Origin: JANSWY01 sp965243755
GTDB lineage: Bacteria; Bacteroidota; Bacteroidia; Cytophagales; Cyclobacteriaceae
Length of the DNA: 64,000 nucleotides
NCBI GenBank assembly: GCA_965243755.1
Contig: CBDEVW010000003.1
Location: 1,550,001-1,614,000, forward strand
Direction: 5' to 3'
Shown in pieces: positions 36,301 through 45,882 of the stretch. Each line of letters begins with the position of its first letter. The stretch's first letter is position 1. The translations under genes and the position numbers were made by a program. The notes beneath the pieces are model-generated. The model had not been told where the DNA came from. It did no database searches and saw nothing but the letters and a program-made list of their open reading frames with translations.

Positions 36301-39300
36301 TGCAGTGGAAACAGATTCCCAGTTGGCAGTAAAAGAGTTATCAGTAACATCCGAGCCATCTAGCGGTACGGGCGCGGCGGATAATGTCAATGCAGTGACT
36401 ACATTACTGTTCTCTGATTCACCTGACTCATTCACAGCCCTGATCACCACCCAATAATCTGTGCCAGAATCCAATGAGGAAAGTGTAGTGGAAGTAGACG
36501 AACTGGCAATAGCAACCGGATATCCAGAAACCAGGGTTGTATCGGTGCTTACATCTGTGGTAGATAAGTCAATCAAATATTGGTCAACTATACCCGATGA
36601 GGCTGACCAACTGATGTCAATAGTGCTTTGGGTAATATCAGAATTGGCAATGGAATTAATTATTGGCGCATCAGGTTTGGTTAACACAGAAATCTCTGAA
36701 GAAGTAGGACTGGCCCCCGTGGAATTGACTGAGCTTACCCGGTATTTGTAAATAGTGGCACTTTCAAGGCCGGTTACATTACCGCTCAAAGTAGTCAATG
36801 TATCTTCATAGACATTGGTAGTAAAATCATCTGATGAAACTTCCAGGAAATACTCATCCGCTGCGGATACTTCTTCCCAATTAGCGATAAATGCACTGCT
36901 GGAAACACCTGTAGCATCCGTGGCTGTAGGTGTTGAGGGAATTGTAAGGACGGCAACAACATTACTATAATCTGATTCACCAGTTCCATTGACAGCTTTC
37001 ATTACTATCCAGTAATTGGTACCGGTTTCTAAAGAAGTTAAAGTAGTAGCCGTCGCGGACCCGGCTGCAGTAATGGGATAACCAGATACTATAGTAGTAT
37101 CGACACTAACATCTGTGGTTGACAACTCCAGTAAATACGAATCCACTTCGCCTGTTGCTTCCTGCCAGGTGACCTCAACACTGGTTTGATCAATGGCAGA
37201 ATTTTCAATTGAATTAATAGTCGGTGCATTCGGAGTGGTAAGCACACTGATCACATTTGACGCATCCCCTGCACCTGTGCCGTTAATTGCCGTAACTCTG
37301 TAACTATAAGTTATTCCGCCTTCCAGTCCATTAACTATAGCCGAAGTAGTGGTTACTGTGTCTTCAAAAACCAATGTGGTGAAATTATCGGAAGATACTT
37401 CTATGTGGTACTCGTCTGTTCCGGTTTGTGCGTCCCAATTGGCCGTAAATGACGCTGCTGCTATATTAGTAGCATCAGTAGCAGTCACAGCACCGGGACG
37501 GGTAAGAAAAGAAATGACGTTACTGTACCCATCACTTCCAGAGGTGTTTATCGCACTTATTCTGAGCCAGTATTCCGTCCCTGAATTTAGTGGCATTGTA
37601 CCGCCATCAACCCCAAATTCGAATGTTGTGGCGGTTGTACTCACTGGATAATCTTCTAGAATATTTACTTCTATGGAAAAATCAGAACTTGACAACTCCA
37701 GGGAGTAGCTGTCAGTACCACCCACAACTGCATCCCAGGCAATAGTTGCGGAATTTTCGGTAATGTTATCGGCTTCTGCCTCCGGGAGTGTAGGGATTCC
37801 CGGTTTGGTGAAAATGTTAGAGTCTGCCGCAAATGTTGAATTTCCTGTTGCGTTGGTTGCCACCATTCTCACCCAATATTCGGTATTCGACGAAAGTGCC
37901 TGAGTACTGGAATCCTGCCCAATTGTAAAAGTTGTTCCATCTCCAACGGTCACCGGGTAGCCACTTTCTATTGTTGCAAATTCATCTGTTGAAAGTTCTA
38001 TGTCGTATGAATTCACTTCTTCCGTAGTAGCTGCCCAGGAGATATTAATAGTAGTCGAAGTTATATTTCCTACTACCAGATCATCCGGTCTGGATGGTAG
38101 TGTCAAAATGGTCAGGGTATCAGAATATTCCGAATTGCTTCCTGTAGCATTTGTGGCTTGCATCCTAGCATAGTAATAGGTACCTGCAAACAAGTCATAA
38201 ATAGTTGCCTCAGTAGTTGTTTCATCAGCAATTACCAATGGGTCATAATTCGAATGATAAGCAGTGAATTCTTCGTTTGTAGCAAACTCTAAATTGTATC
38301 CCGCTGTATATGCCGGCTGATTCCAGGAAATAGTTGCATTACCAGTCGTAATACTCTCTGTATCCACTACCACAGCTGGTGGATCTGGAATTTTGTCAAC
38401 AGTCACCGTCCATTCCACTGTATCCTTTCTATCGGATATTATGGTATAATTAACACTACCAGCACTAAAATCCTGCGCAACGCCACTTGCAGGATCAATC
38501 GTAGCTCCAGTGGAAATGCTTATAGTAGGAGTAAGGCTTGTTAAATTTGCACTGTTTTCAACTTCTATTTCAACAGTTTTTGCTTCTGTGTCAATTACTG
38601 CATCACCGGTCTGCTCAGTAAATGAAAAAGCAGTAATGTCAGTTCCATCATGGGCATTGCGAAAGATATAAGCTTTTTGACCTGAGAAAGTTGACTCGTG
38701 GATAATGTCCAGGTCTCCATCGCTATCGATATCAATCAGGTCAATTGGAGCATTGGTTGTAGACGTGTAGCCTTCAAAAGACTCTGAGGTAGAGTAATTC
38801 CCTGATATATCCCCGTAGTAGATTTTTAAAGTTGGGCTTGACGTATAAGTCCTGGCGATATCCATAATACCATCTCCATTAAGATCACCTACTTTTATAG
38901 AATGGGTTGGAATATTAACCCCTTCAATCGCTATTTGATTTTCGGAAAAACTCGATCCATTATATGATAAATAACCAAATGAACTGTTAGAGAAGCTCTG
39001 GACATTATAGACCAGTTCCAGAAATCCATCATCGTCTAGATTGGCCGGGATGATAAATTCTACCCCAAAATCAGCAATGGAATAAAAAATGCTATCTGAA
39101 AATATGCCAGACCCATTGTTTTCCAGAAACATAAAATTGTTGTCATTGCCATGTAACATGTCAATATCTCCATCTTCATCCCAATCTATTGGAAAACCAA
39201 GCGTTGAGGCCGCTATAGTATAATTGCTTGTAAAACTAGCCGATCCATCATTTTTCAGAAGATAAACATTGCTACCACTCACCACCATAATGTCCGGGTC

Positions 39301-40845
39301 AAAGTCCTTATCAGCATCAAAAACCTTTATTTCATCATAATTGGATAGTGTGTTGTCCAGTAATGTCTCAGAGGACCAGGTATTATTTCCAAGATTTTCA
39401 AACCATGTAAGCTCAGCTCCTCCTGCTATGATATCAGGAAGACTGTCATTATTAAGGTCGGCCACCGCTAACTCCAGGGCTCCTACGGAATTGGCACGAT
39501 TTGTACTCAACTCCACCTTGGTATCAAACTCCCCATTTTCAAACAATGATATTTTCACAGTACTACCGTCATCATAGATCAGGTCAAAATCACCATCCCG
39601 ATCAATGTCACTGACAGCCTGGGAAGTGATCCCCAACGAAGTTTCTGCATCAAAATTAAAATCACCATCCAATGCAGTTCCGGGAGAATCATCTAGTATG
39701 GTAAACTTTGTACTATTGTGAGTTACACCGGTGTTGGAAGATACCACAAGGTCTACTACGCCAAGTGATGTAGATGGTGGTACAGTTACAACTAGTTTGT
39801 TGGTAGCTGCCTCGGTGACAGTTGCCGCTACACCATCAAAGGTTACAGTATTATCTCCTATTGTTGAACTAAACCCTGTTCCATAAATAGATACAGTAGA
39901 CCCGGAAGTAGCTGCACTTGGAAATGTATTGAAATTTATTGCCAAATCTCCCATAGAAACAGCAGTGACTGTCCAAACAGAAGAAAAGAATGTGTTTTCG
40001 GCTGTAATGGTATATTCCACCGGATTGGTAAAATCCTGAGTACTTCCAGAGGGTAAATTAGAAGATGCCCCAGGGGACATGCTGAAAGTTGGTGCAAGGC
40101 TGGTTACATCAGTGCTTGCTGGAACATACAAGTTGATCGTTCTGCCCGCAGAATCAATTAATGCAGGAAGAACTTCACCTGCAACAGTCATACTTAATAT
40201 CTCAGATTCAATAGTTTCATCAGAAATCTTGAAATCATCAATGGCAAACCCTTCGCTACCATATCCTCCAGCCCCGGGACTGATATATAACTTTAACCTG
40301 AAATAAACAACTGATTCTCCAAGGAGTGATGCCGGTATTTCATGGCTGGCGATTTCCCAGCCACCTGAGTTCCCTGTCCATCCGTCTCCATCCGCACCAA
40401 CTCCGTTATACCAATTAATGCCTCCACTTTCTTGGGTTCCCACCAAACTCCAGGTTGAGCTGTCAGTGCTGTACTCAAATCGCATTCCATCATTAGTTCC
40501 TCCGGTATACAGATCATAATTCAGGGCAAATGATATTGATCCTTCGGTTAAAGTAGATAAATCAAAAGGGGGTGAGGTCAGAAAAGCCTGTGTACCTCCT
40601 ACAAGTATGGTAAACTCACCATCCAGTTTTGTTACCCAGGCGTTTCCGCCACCACCATTATCATCATTAATTTGTGTTGCAGCAGGATCTCCCCACTCCC
40701 AAATGGTAGCCCCAGTTGGTGAGCCTGCGTGCTCATATTCTACCCAGCTTCCATTGTCACTATCAAAATTTTCATTTACAATGATCGTTTGCGCACCAGC
40801 TCCCAGTACCACAAACAGTGCTAATCCCGTTAATATCGTTTTCAT
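33370..40845 (-). CDS. Giant secreted multidomain protein with T9SS tail
   Basis: About 2491 aa from the ATG at 40845, chosen because it begins a clean signal peptide (MKTILTGLALFVVLGAGAQ) and leaves 4 bp to the upstream stop; a longer frame to 40911 would overlap that gene. Order: MAM/lectin-like domain (about 20-195), TIG/IPT domain (about 298-375), FG-GAP/VCBS repeats with DxDxDGD loops (about 398-732), ten fibronectin type III domains (about 822-1764), two cadherin-like domains (about 1765-1960), an Ig-like domain, and a T9SS type A sorting domain (about 2402-2491, AYPNPMTSS to FTKRIS). It is probably a calcium-binding surface adhesin or matrix protein. It is encoded between a Kre9-like membrane protein and an exported caspase. 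Confidence 0.92.
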   Translation of the reverse strand: MKTILTGLALFVVLGAGAQTIIVNENFDSDNGSWVEYEHAGSPTGATIWEWGDPAATQINDDNGGGGNAWVTKLDGEFTILVGGTQAFLTSPPFDLSTLTEGSISFALNYDLYTGGTNDGMRFEYSTDSSTWSLVGTQESGGINWYNGVGADGDGWTGNSGGWEIASHEIPASLLGESVVYFRLKLYISPGAGGYGSEGFAIDDFKISDETIESEILSMTVAGEVLPALIDSAGRTINLYVPASTDVTSLAPTFSMSPGASSNLPSGSTQDFTNPVEYTITAENTFFSSVWTVTAVSMGDLAINFNTFPSAATSGSTVSIYGTGFSSTIGDNTVTFDGVAATVTEAATNKLVVTVPPSTSLGVVDLVVSSNTGVTHNSTKFTILDDSPGTALDGDFNFDAETSLGITSQAVSDIDRDGDFDLIYDDGSTVKISLFENGEFDTKVELSTNRANSVGALELAVADLNNDSLPDIIAGGAELTWFENLGNNTWSSETLLDNTLSNYDEIKVFDADKDFDPDIMVVSGSNVYLLKNDGSASFTSNYTIAASTLGFPIDWDEDGDIDMLHGNDNNFMFLENNGSGIFSDSIFYSIADFGVEFIIPANLDDDGFLELVYNVQSFSNSSFGYLSYNGSSFSENQIAIEGVNIPTHSIKVGDLNGDGIMDIARTYTSSPTLKIYYGDISGNYSTSESFEGYTSTTNAPIDLIDIDSDGDLDIIHESTFSGQKAYIFRNAHDGTDITAFSFTEQTGDAVIDTEAKTVEIEVENSANLTSLTPTISISTGATIDPASGVAQDFSAGSVNYTIISDRKDTVEWTVTVDKIPDPPAVVVDTESITTGNATISWNQPAYTAGYNLEFATNEEFTAYHSNYDPLVIADETTTEATIYDLFAGTYYYARMQATNATGSNSEYSDTLTILTLPSRPDDLVVGNITSTTINISWAATTEEVNSYDIELSTDEFATIESGYPVTVGDGTTFTIGQDSSTQALSSNTEYWVRMVATNATGNSTFAADSNIFTKPGIPTLPEAEADNITENSATIAWDAVVGGTDSYSLELSSSDFSIEVNILEDYPVSTTATTFEFGVDGGTMPLNSGTEYWLRISAINTSGSDGYSNVISFLTRPGAVTATDATNIAAASFTANWDAQTGTDEYHIEVSSDNFTTLVFEDTVTTTSAIVNGLEGGITYSYRVTAINGTGAGDASNVISVLTTPNAPTINSIENSAIDQTSVEVTWQEATGEVDSYLLELSTTDVSVDTTIVSGYPITAAGSATATTLTSLETGTNYWIVMKAVNGTGESDYSNVVAVLTIPSTPTATDATGVSSSAFIANWEEVSAADEYFLEVSSDDFTTNVYEDTLTTLSGNVTGLESATIYKYRVSSVNSTGASPTSSEISVLTKPDAPIINSIANSDITQSTIDISWSASSGIVDQYLIDLSTTDVSTDTTLVSGYPVAIASSSTSTTLSSLDSGTDYWVVIRAVNESGESENSNVVTALTLSAAPVPLDGSDVTDNSFTANWESVSTADAYYLEVSSDDFVSLDYEDTLTALSSNITGLESGVNYEYRVSSINATGTSPASSEILVLTKPGAPTVDSPINADISQTSINLSWGAPTGIVDEYLIDLSTTDVSIDTTLVSGYPISVSGTSTTLSTLDTGSEYWIIVRASNSSGESDNSNVVTALTIPATPAALVATDVLADQFAANWDPVTGADAYILQVSNTGFSSFLVNDTITTLTYTVTGLAQGSAYEYRVSAFNATGASGYSNEVVVETNAVPDVPILSNAVINENLPVGSIVGLFTTEDDESEVFEYTFVSGTGDSGNELFQIVEDTLKTNAVFNHEEAGSHQIRIQTDDGFGGTREGMFTITVQDVNEAPTAISFTPATTPFTGYDPVQTIVGSLDAEDEDQNDVVFNYEVVQGDDLFEVNIDDKLVNTQVIATEVDSVINITISASDDEGATLTMDFDIFVAAFVDQEAPIIEPSPTNPTNFLSGGPSITLGATVTDFRIDEVRFYSKLLTEQEFSSQVLLSETDAYEITIAEDDLGVAGIEYYFEAVDEAGNESISARTELGITFTEGGESSPVVESVKRFGRSVDNYQILSIPFVFQGTDNRVDVIFDEYGGVPDNRTWRMIRFDQATTELVNLTASYQIQLGEAYFFIAEEERQITVGNATINLANPYTLNLSTGWNFIGNPYNVDIDWNSVLERNDLGEVVGPLRVLDPASPETWPESSVLKKFEGAFVQVTEDVDIPIHYEDAILSIGRVDHVPEDPDVDWFVPITLTQGDDFRRAGIGMDQNAKVTLDKNDQLVLPRWFKYLEFSSLHPEEKFSRFNRDVVPLSDRHIWEIEISSSSAGISTLQWQLDKLNQGYLKLLDKSTGRVIDMTQTASFDLLIDGVTQLSIMYSSDPNDSFSFNEIAVMDAYPNPMTSSVIVPVSLPHATLPYRVQIDLVDLTGKVVWSQQSAGLYGGNYQLEVIPEKQITSGMYLYKVSIEHNGQYHIFTKRISAQ

Positions 40846-40849
40846 AGCA

Positions 40850-41629
40850 CTAGTTGTTTTGGAATGGTAAAACTGGATCCGCGAGCAGTGGAGTCTCGCT
40901 TTCACCGCCACCAGTACTGCTAATGTTGTTGATTAGCAAATAACCCGTGGAACCTGCCAATCCTCCCAAAGTGAGATTAACATATAAAGGTACCTTTCGC
41001 TTGATATTGAATGAAGGTGTGATCACCACATCCTCCTTGTTTTTTTGATCTGAAATCCTGAAGTGATAACCTTTACCTGGTTTTACTTCTTTAGGGATCT
41101 CCAGTTCATATTCTCCAACATTCGCCACATTAGTGAATGTATGTACCAATTCATCCTTTTTGTTGTACAGATCGAATGTCAGGACATTGCTACCCCGGCC
41201 AGCTGCCCAGGTGATGTTGGCCGATTTGCCCCGCTTAAAGGATTTGATATCAGCAAAATTATTGAGGGTCACAAAAGGTATGTATAGCTTTCCTTTTAGT
41301 TCCAGGGCTACATTTCCTTTAAAGCGATCACCAAGTTCTTCCCTGGCATGCCAAATAACCTGCTTATTACCCCCTACTGAAAGGTCCACTCCAATGTCCC
41401 CATCAACGGCTTTGAGGGGCTGAACATAGTTATCATTGGAACTGTACAAACTAAGTGTATACTTGTGATCCAAATCATCATCCCTTAAATCATAATTGAT
41501 AATGATGTCCTCTCCCTTTAGGACCACAGAAGTAATGGTAAGATTTTGAGAATAGATCGATTGCGCTATGAGTAGTAGTAAAGTAGTAACCACCACTTCC
41601 AAGCTGAATAGGCTGGTGTGCGATTTCAT
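40850..41629 (-). CDS. Exported Kre9/KNH-like beta protein with C-terminal membrane segment
   Basis: A 259-aa protein. A signal peptide (VVVTTLLLLIAQSIYSQ) ends near residue 29. A beta domain (about 30-120) is followed by a segment (about 125-210: NITWAAGRGSNVLTFDLYNK, GKGYHFRISDQ) that resembles the Kre9/KNH-type Ser-Thr-rich membrane-anchor domain seen in bacterial surface proteins. A hydrophobic stretch (LYVNLTLGGLAGSTGYLLI, about 214-233) may be a membrane helix close to the C-terminus. It is the first gene of the operon with the giant secreted protein and caspase, with only 4 bp to the next start. Function unknown. Confidence 0.75.
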   Translation of the reverse strand: MKSHTSLFSLEVVVTTLLLLIAQSIYSQNLTITSVVLKGEDIIINYDLRDDDLDHKYTLSLYSSNDNYVQPLKAVDGDIGVDLSVGGNKQVIWHAREELGDRFKGNVALELKGKLYIPFVTLNNFADIKSFKRGKSANITWAAGRGSNVLTFDLYNKKDELVHTFTNVANVGEYELEIPKEVKPGKGYHFRISDQKNKEDVVITPSFNIKRKVPLYVNLTLGGLAGSTGYLLINNISSTGGGESETPLLADPVLPFQNN

Positions 41630-41684
41630 GTTAATAAATTTGATTCCAAAAATGGTTCTCTGAATGGTCCCGAATCAAATTTTA

Positions 41685-41696
41685 TGTAGCGCTACA
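41685..41696. promoter_or_regulatory. 12-bp perfect palindrome upstream of caspase operon
   Basis: TGTAGCGCTACA lies 56 bp upstream of the first gene of the operon (start 41629), in the expected promoter region. A perfect 12-bp palindrome in mixed sequence fits a dimeric repressor or activator site; no regulator is assigned. Confidence 0.4.
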
Positions 41697-41776
41697 GTAA
41701 AAATAACATTTCTTTCGCTAATTATCACCATAGTTGGTTGATGCAATTGCTACTAAACTGGCTGATAATATGGAAT

Positions 41777-44461
41777 TTATCTCTTTTTTCGCCTCCCCTG
41801 GAAAAACATTATCAGCATTAAAATTATCCCCACAACAATCACAGGCATGAAATAATCAATATCATTTCCCGAATCAACCAATTCACCACCATCGCCAATC
41901 AATACAAAGCTACTCCAGTAGCATGGCGATATGGCCGAACCTGAACTACTCCTCAGATAATCCAATTTAGCGTTTCTTAAAGCCGCGGATTTCGTTTGAC
42001 CTTCATTGAGGTTTTGGTAAAAATTGACCATCAACATTCTGGATGTCCCGTCATTGATATTATTCAGTGTAGATACTACTGTACTGGCTCCAGAAAAGAA
42101 AAAACCACGTGCCAGACTAATCATTCCTTCTCCAATAGCATAATTCCCTCTGGAGGTTCCACACGCACTGAGCACTACCAAATCAATTTGATTAGGTAAC
42201 CCGTATAATTCCTGCAGCGTCAACTCTTCGTCATACGTATTTAGTGAAGCAAATTCCTTATCTGCAGAAGCATGTGTGGCCAGGTGAAATACAGATGAGT
42301 GCTGGATCAATTCAATTACCTTTTTCTTGGTAGAAAGGCTATCAGATAAGAAAACTGAACCTGTGATATCGGCAATCTCCTGCCCTTCCAAAACACTCCC
42401 GGGGAGTTCGGGTAAGGTTTTGTCAATAAATCTTCCAGGAGCTACAATATTATATTGACCAGGACCAGACGAATGCTTTGCCGTGAGTAGATGGGAAAAA
42501 CTATAGGCATAAGAAATCTCATGCATATTGACCAAATAACTATGCTTCAAACTATCTGGATTAGCGCTTGTGTTGAGTGCGTCAAAACTAAGGTTGTGCA
42601 ATTTGTAATCTGGGGAAATGATCAACTTGCTCTCTTTCCGGAGGTGTTTAGCGATTGGTCCTACCAGAATTTGATACAATTGATGAGAAATCCCGGCATA
42701 CGCGCTGAGCTCCTCTTCGGTGTTAATCGGATCAATTGTCCAATTAAGAAACTGATCAAGCATTGGTTGAAGTACTTCAGCATCTATTTTGACAAGCATG
42801 GAAGTATCTGCAGTAGAAAGTAATGCAAAGCAATCTTCATCGTCAAAAATAAAATGGTATGTATTAGTTACGGCATTGACCACCACTTTGCGATGTTCAC
42901 GGTAATCCAAAATTGGTAACTCATTCAGGTATTTGGCATAAATGGGGTAGTGCCGTTTTAATGAATCTAAATAATTGAGATATGCCAAATTGAACCCATT
43001 CAATATCTGCTCTGTTTCCTGGTTTTGTTGTTCATGAAATCTTAACTGAGCATGCACAACCTGATTATATAATGCCGTCTGGCGATTGATCAAATCAACC
43101 GGCAGGCCAGCAGTGAGTTGGGCATTCCTCATATTAAGGTTTTCAAGCAACAGAATAGCTTTGTTGCGTTCCATAAAATAATAGGCCAGGTCGTATTGTC
43201 TCAATTGATAGGCGGCTTTAACTCCTTTCATACATATATCAGCGGCTTGCGACCTCCAGAATAACTTTGACAGTCGCTCATTACTTTGAGCACGCAGCAA
43301 ATCAAGTAATTGATCCGCCAATTGAATAGTGACCAGGTATTCCTGCCAATTCCCCCGCTCCGAACCTGCCTCCATCCGCAACCATAGATGATCGGCAAGG
43401 CTTACTAATGATTTAAAAAGCTCAATTTTGAATGGTGTATTTTGTAAATCAACATTTGTGACCTCATTTAATGTAAGATTGGGTTGTCCTGTCATATACA
43501 GTGCTACAGACCTGGAGTAAGCGTCATAAGCACTGTCCCATAAATTTTGTTTTTGGAACCAATCTCCAAGGTTATTGTAAACCCGTGCTTTGTCATTGCT
43601 TTTTGCTGAAAGAGATAAACCTTCCTGCAAATGATGCCGTGCTTGTTGCATCAGCCCAGCTTTCAATTCGGTAATGGCAAGGTTATTTAAGGTCAGTGCC
43701 AGTAGTGTGGTATCCTTTAAATCCCTGGCCAGATTAAGAGCCGTGTTATAACTACTAATACCTTTTTTAAATGCTTTTAATTCATCCAATACTCCTCCCC
43801 TTCTCTGTTCGATAATGATTTGGTCTCTGCCATCAATTGGGATGAAAGCTCCCAGTGAATCTATGGTTTCCAGCACATACAGTATTTCCTGGGCATATTT
43901 TGCTCTGTCAAGCGTGGCGTATGTCAGTGAAAGGTCCATATAATTCTTATAAAGCCCCCTGAGGTCCTGAATATCGTTAAAAATATTTGTGGCCTTGTTT
44001 TGACAAAGTAATGCATTGTGATAATCTCCTGTATTGGCATAATTCGTGCCCATACTTGCGTAAGCTTTTGCGTGATAACGGTCAACCGGAGCAATTGCGG
44101 TGATGTCTTTCAACACTTCAATGGCGCTTTCATAGTCGTTATTCTTCTGATGAAAGAAGGCGAGGTTAAACAAAGACCCTTTCAGCGATTGATCTGTACC
44201 GAGAGCGGCTTTTATTACCACAGCCCTTTGGGCTATTGCAATCGCCTTTAAAAGGTCTCCATTTCGGTAGCAGTACTTGGCGTACTCATGAAGACAGCCA
44301 GCAATCTCCAAACTATCACCCTTTTCTAATATTGCCAGTACAGCCTGGTGCTTTTCCTGGAATGGTAACTCAAGAGAAAGGATTGAATCATAGGCTAATT
44401 TTTGTGCACCCAACGAGGTGTACAGCGTGCATAACAAGATGAATAACATCCTTTTTACCAT
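41777..44461 (-). CDS. Exported TPR-CHAT protein with C-terminal membrane anchor
   Basis: An 894-aa protein. Signal peptide 1-19 (MLFILLCTLYTSLGAQ), TPR repeats from about 20 to 330, a helical linker, then a CHAT peptidase domain (about 590-865). Catalytic His730 is in VFHLATHAS and Cys767 in VVLSACGTSRG; the domain closes with CYWSSFVLIGDGG. A transmembrane helix (about 869-888, FMPVIVVGIILMLIMFF) and the basic tail QGRRKKR anchor it to the inner membrane with the protease on the periplasmic side. It lies between the caspase operon and the subtilase lipoprotein, all on the minus strand, opposite the sigma factor pair. Part of a probable envelope protease group. Confidence 0.92.
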   Translation of the reverse strand: MVKRMLFILLCTLYTSLGAQKLAYDSILSLELPFQEKHQAVLAILEKGDSLEIAGCLHEYAKYCYRNGDLLKAIAIAQRAVVIKAALGTDQSLKGSLFNLAFFHQKNNDYESAIEVLKDITAIAPVDRYHAKAYASMGTNYANTGDYHNALLCQNKATNIFNDIQDLRGLYKNYMDLSLTYATLDRAKYAQEILYVLETIDSLGAFIPIDGRDQIIIEQRRGGVLDELKAFKKGISSYNTALNLARDLKDTTLLALTLNNLAITELKAGLMQQARHHLQEGLSLSAKSNDKARVYNNLGDWFQKQNLWDSAYDAYSRSVALYMTGQPNLTLNEVTNVDLQNTPFKIELFKSLVSLADHLWLRMEAGSERGNWQEYLVTIQLADQLLDLLRAQSNERLSKLFWRSQAADICMKGVKAAYQLRQYDLAYYFMERNKAILLLENLNMRNAQLTAGLPVDLINRQTALYNQVVHAQLRFHEQQNQETEQILNGFNLAYLNYLDSLKRHYPIYAKYLNELPILDYREHRKVVVNAVTNTYHFIFDDEDCFALLSTADTSMLVKIDAEVLQPMLDQFLNWTIDPINTEEELSAYAGISHQLYQILVGPIAKHLRKESKLIISPDYKLHNLSFDALNTSANPDSLKHSYLVNMHEISYAYSFSHLLTAKHSSGPGQYNIVAPGRFIDKTLPELPGSVLEGQEIADITGSVFLSDSLSTKKKVIELIQHSSVFHLATHASADKEFASLNTYDEELTLQELYGLPNQIDLVVLSACGTSRGNYAIGEGMISLARGFFFSGASTVVSTLNNINDGTSRMLMVNFYQNLNEGQTKSAALRNAKLDYLRSSSGSAISPCYWSSFVLIGDGGELVDSGNDIDYFMPVIVVGIILMLIMFFQGRRKKR

Positions 44462-44491
44462 CCACTAAAAGTACACAAATTTGCCGCCCAC

Positions 44492-44526
44492 AAAAAAAAG
44501 CAGGGCTCCAATTGTTAGAACCCTGC
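44492..44526 (-). terminator. Intrinsic terminator after the subtilase gene
   Basis: On the minus strand the arms 44526-44518 and 44508-44500 form a 9-bp stem with one mismatch (GCAGGG core), followed by eight T (44499-44492). It is 25 bp after the subtilase stop (44551) and 31 bp before the TPR-CHAT start, so it separates these two genes into different transcripts. Confidence 0.88.
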
Positions 44527-44550
44527 CTGATGTTTTGTCTCGAATTAAGA

Positions 44551-45798
44551 TTATGGATTGATTACTTTAGGATATTTTGTTTTACCAAAAAGGCTGCTGT
44601 TGAAATCTCCATCGTATACCAGTAACGATTTTAATAACGGTGGTGAAGCGTAAGTGCTGTACAACATTACCGACCTTGCAGTTGCAAATGCGGCTGCAAA
44701 CGAAGTTCCGCTCACCTCGATCAACCCGGTATCATTTTCAAACGATATCAGATATGATGGAGCGGCTAGGTCCACCGAAACTGGTCCATAGTTGGAGTAG
44801 CTGGCTAATGCCACCTCAGCATCTCCCATCCCGCCAACTGATAATATATTAGAATAATTATAACCAGAAGGATAGTGATTAAAAAGGTCGGTATGCACTC
44901 CCTGATTTCCTGATGAACAGATCACCAAAACAGCTCCGGAAGCTTCATTGATATATTCCGGCAATATTTCGAATTGCTCATAATACCAACCAAAACTCAT
45001 ATTAATGATCTTGACATCTGTTTTGTATACTGAAAACGCGATCGCACAGGTAATGTCAAACGTAGTACCTTTTCCGTTACTATCAAATGCCTTTACCGGC
45101 AATATCTGAAAAGGTGTACCCGCTGCGGTCCTCTCAACAATATCGGTGACAATGGTACCATGCCCATGTCCGTCTTCGGCTACATTATCTTCGTTCACAA
45201 AATCCCAACCTGAAATCTCTTCCATGTTATTATCCACACAATAATCTCCAGCTGCCTTGCTATTGTATAGAATGGGATCTTCAAATCCGGAATGATCAAA
45301 ATCTAATCCTGAATCTATGATTGCAACAGTGACGCCATCGTTATCGGGCTTTACCAGACCTAGCAAACTTTCAATTGTTCCCACTTGAGTTGTGGTATTC
45401 ACTGCATTTTGCTGAAACTGATACTGAAAATCTACACCTTCCAGGTCTGGATCAGTGGCCGCCTCTCCTTTGATCTCCTCAACTCCACCAATCGAATCCA
45501 TATTAAATGTCCATTGCTCCAGGGCTTCATCGGCACATTTACATTTTTTGATTGATTTGACAAAGTACTTATCCCGTACCACCTGTTTTTGAGGCTCTGT
45601 CAATCCCGGCACATATTTTACCACCAGTTGATCCCTTACTTTTCGCTGGGCAGTGAGGCTTGGTCTCTTCAGCCTGGGCCTTACAGAAATAACCCTGGAG
45701 TCTTCAGAAACCTCCGGTAGCGTTTGGTCAATATTTTCGGTACAGGCACATAGCATGGCAAGTACCAAATAAAGGTAGGTTAGCTTTAAGTGTTTCAT
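44551..45798 (-). CDS. S8 subtilisin-family serine protease, lipoprotein
   Basis: About 415 aa from the ATG at 45798, chosen because it starts a proper lipoprotein signal (YLYLVLAMLCAC, lipidated Cys19); the frame extends 11 codons further upstream. A short propeptide-like region with a CKC pair precedes the catalytic domain. Catalytic residues: Asp162 in AIIDSGLDFDH, His213 in GHGHGTIV, oxyanion Asn298 in SSGNQG and Ser366 in SGTSFAAAFA; all are present. It should be anchored in the envelope facing the periplasm or surface. It is divergent from the sigma factor gene at 45940, so the two share a promoter region, and it is followed by its own terminator. Confidence 0.93.
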   Translation of the reverse strand: MKHLKLTYLYLVLAMLCACTENIDQTLPEVSEDSRVISVRPRLKRPSLTAQRKVRDQLVVKYVPGLTEPQKQVVRDKYFVKSIKKCKCADEALEQWTFNMDSIGGVEEIKGEAATDPDLEGVDFQYQFQQNAVNTTTQVGTIESLLGLVKPDNDGVTVAIIDSGLDFDHSGFEDPILYNSKAAGDYCVDNNMEEISGWDFVNEDNVAEDGHGHGTIVTDIVERTAAGTPFQILPVKAFDSNGKGTTFDITCAIAFSVYKTDVKIINMSFGWYYEQFEILPEYINEASGAVLVICSSGNQGVHTDLFNHYPSGYNYSNILSVGGMGDAEVALASYSNYGPVSVDLAAPSYLISFENDTGLIEVSGTSFAAAFATARSVMLYSTYASPPLLKSLLVYDGDFNSSLFGKTKYPKVINP

Positions 45799-45882
45799 TG
45801 GTATGTTGTTCGAATCGTTAAATATCATCATACTTGTTTCCTATTCCTAATCTGTTCCGCATTTCTATGGTTTGTTACCCAG

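Noticed and set aside
34006..40306. Many plus-strand open frames of 60-117 codons opposite the giant protein
   Set aside because: They are antisense shadows of the FN3-rich coding frame, without start context or protein-like composition.
40846..40911. Longer N-terminus of the giant secreted protein
   Set aside because: The extra 22 residues would precede a perfect signal peptide and overlap the upstream gene; the ATG at 40845 is better.
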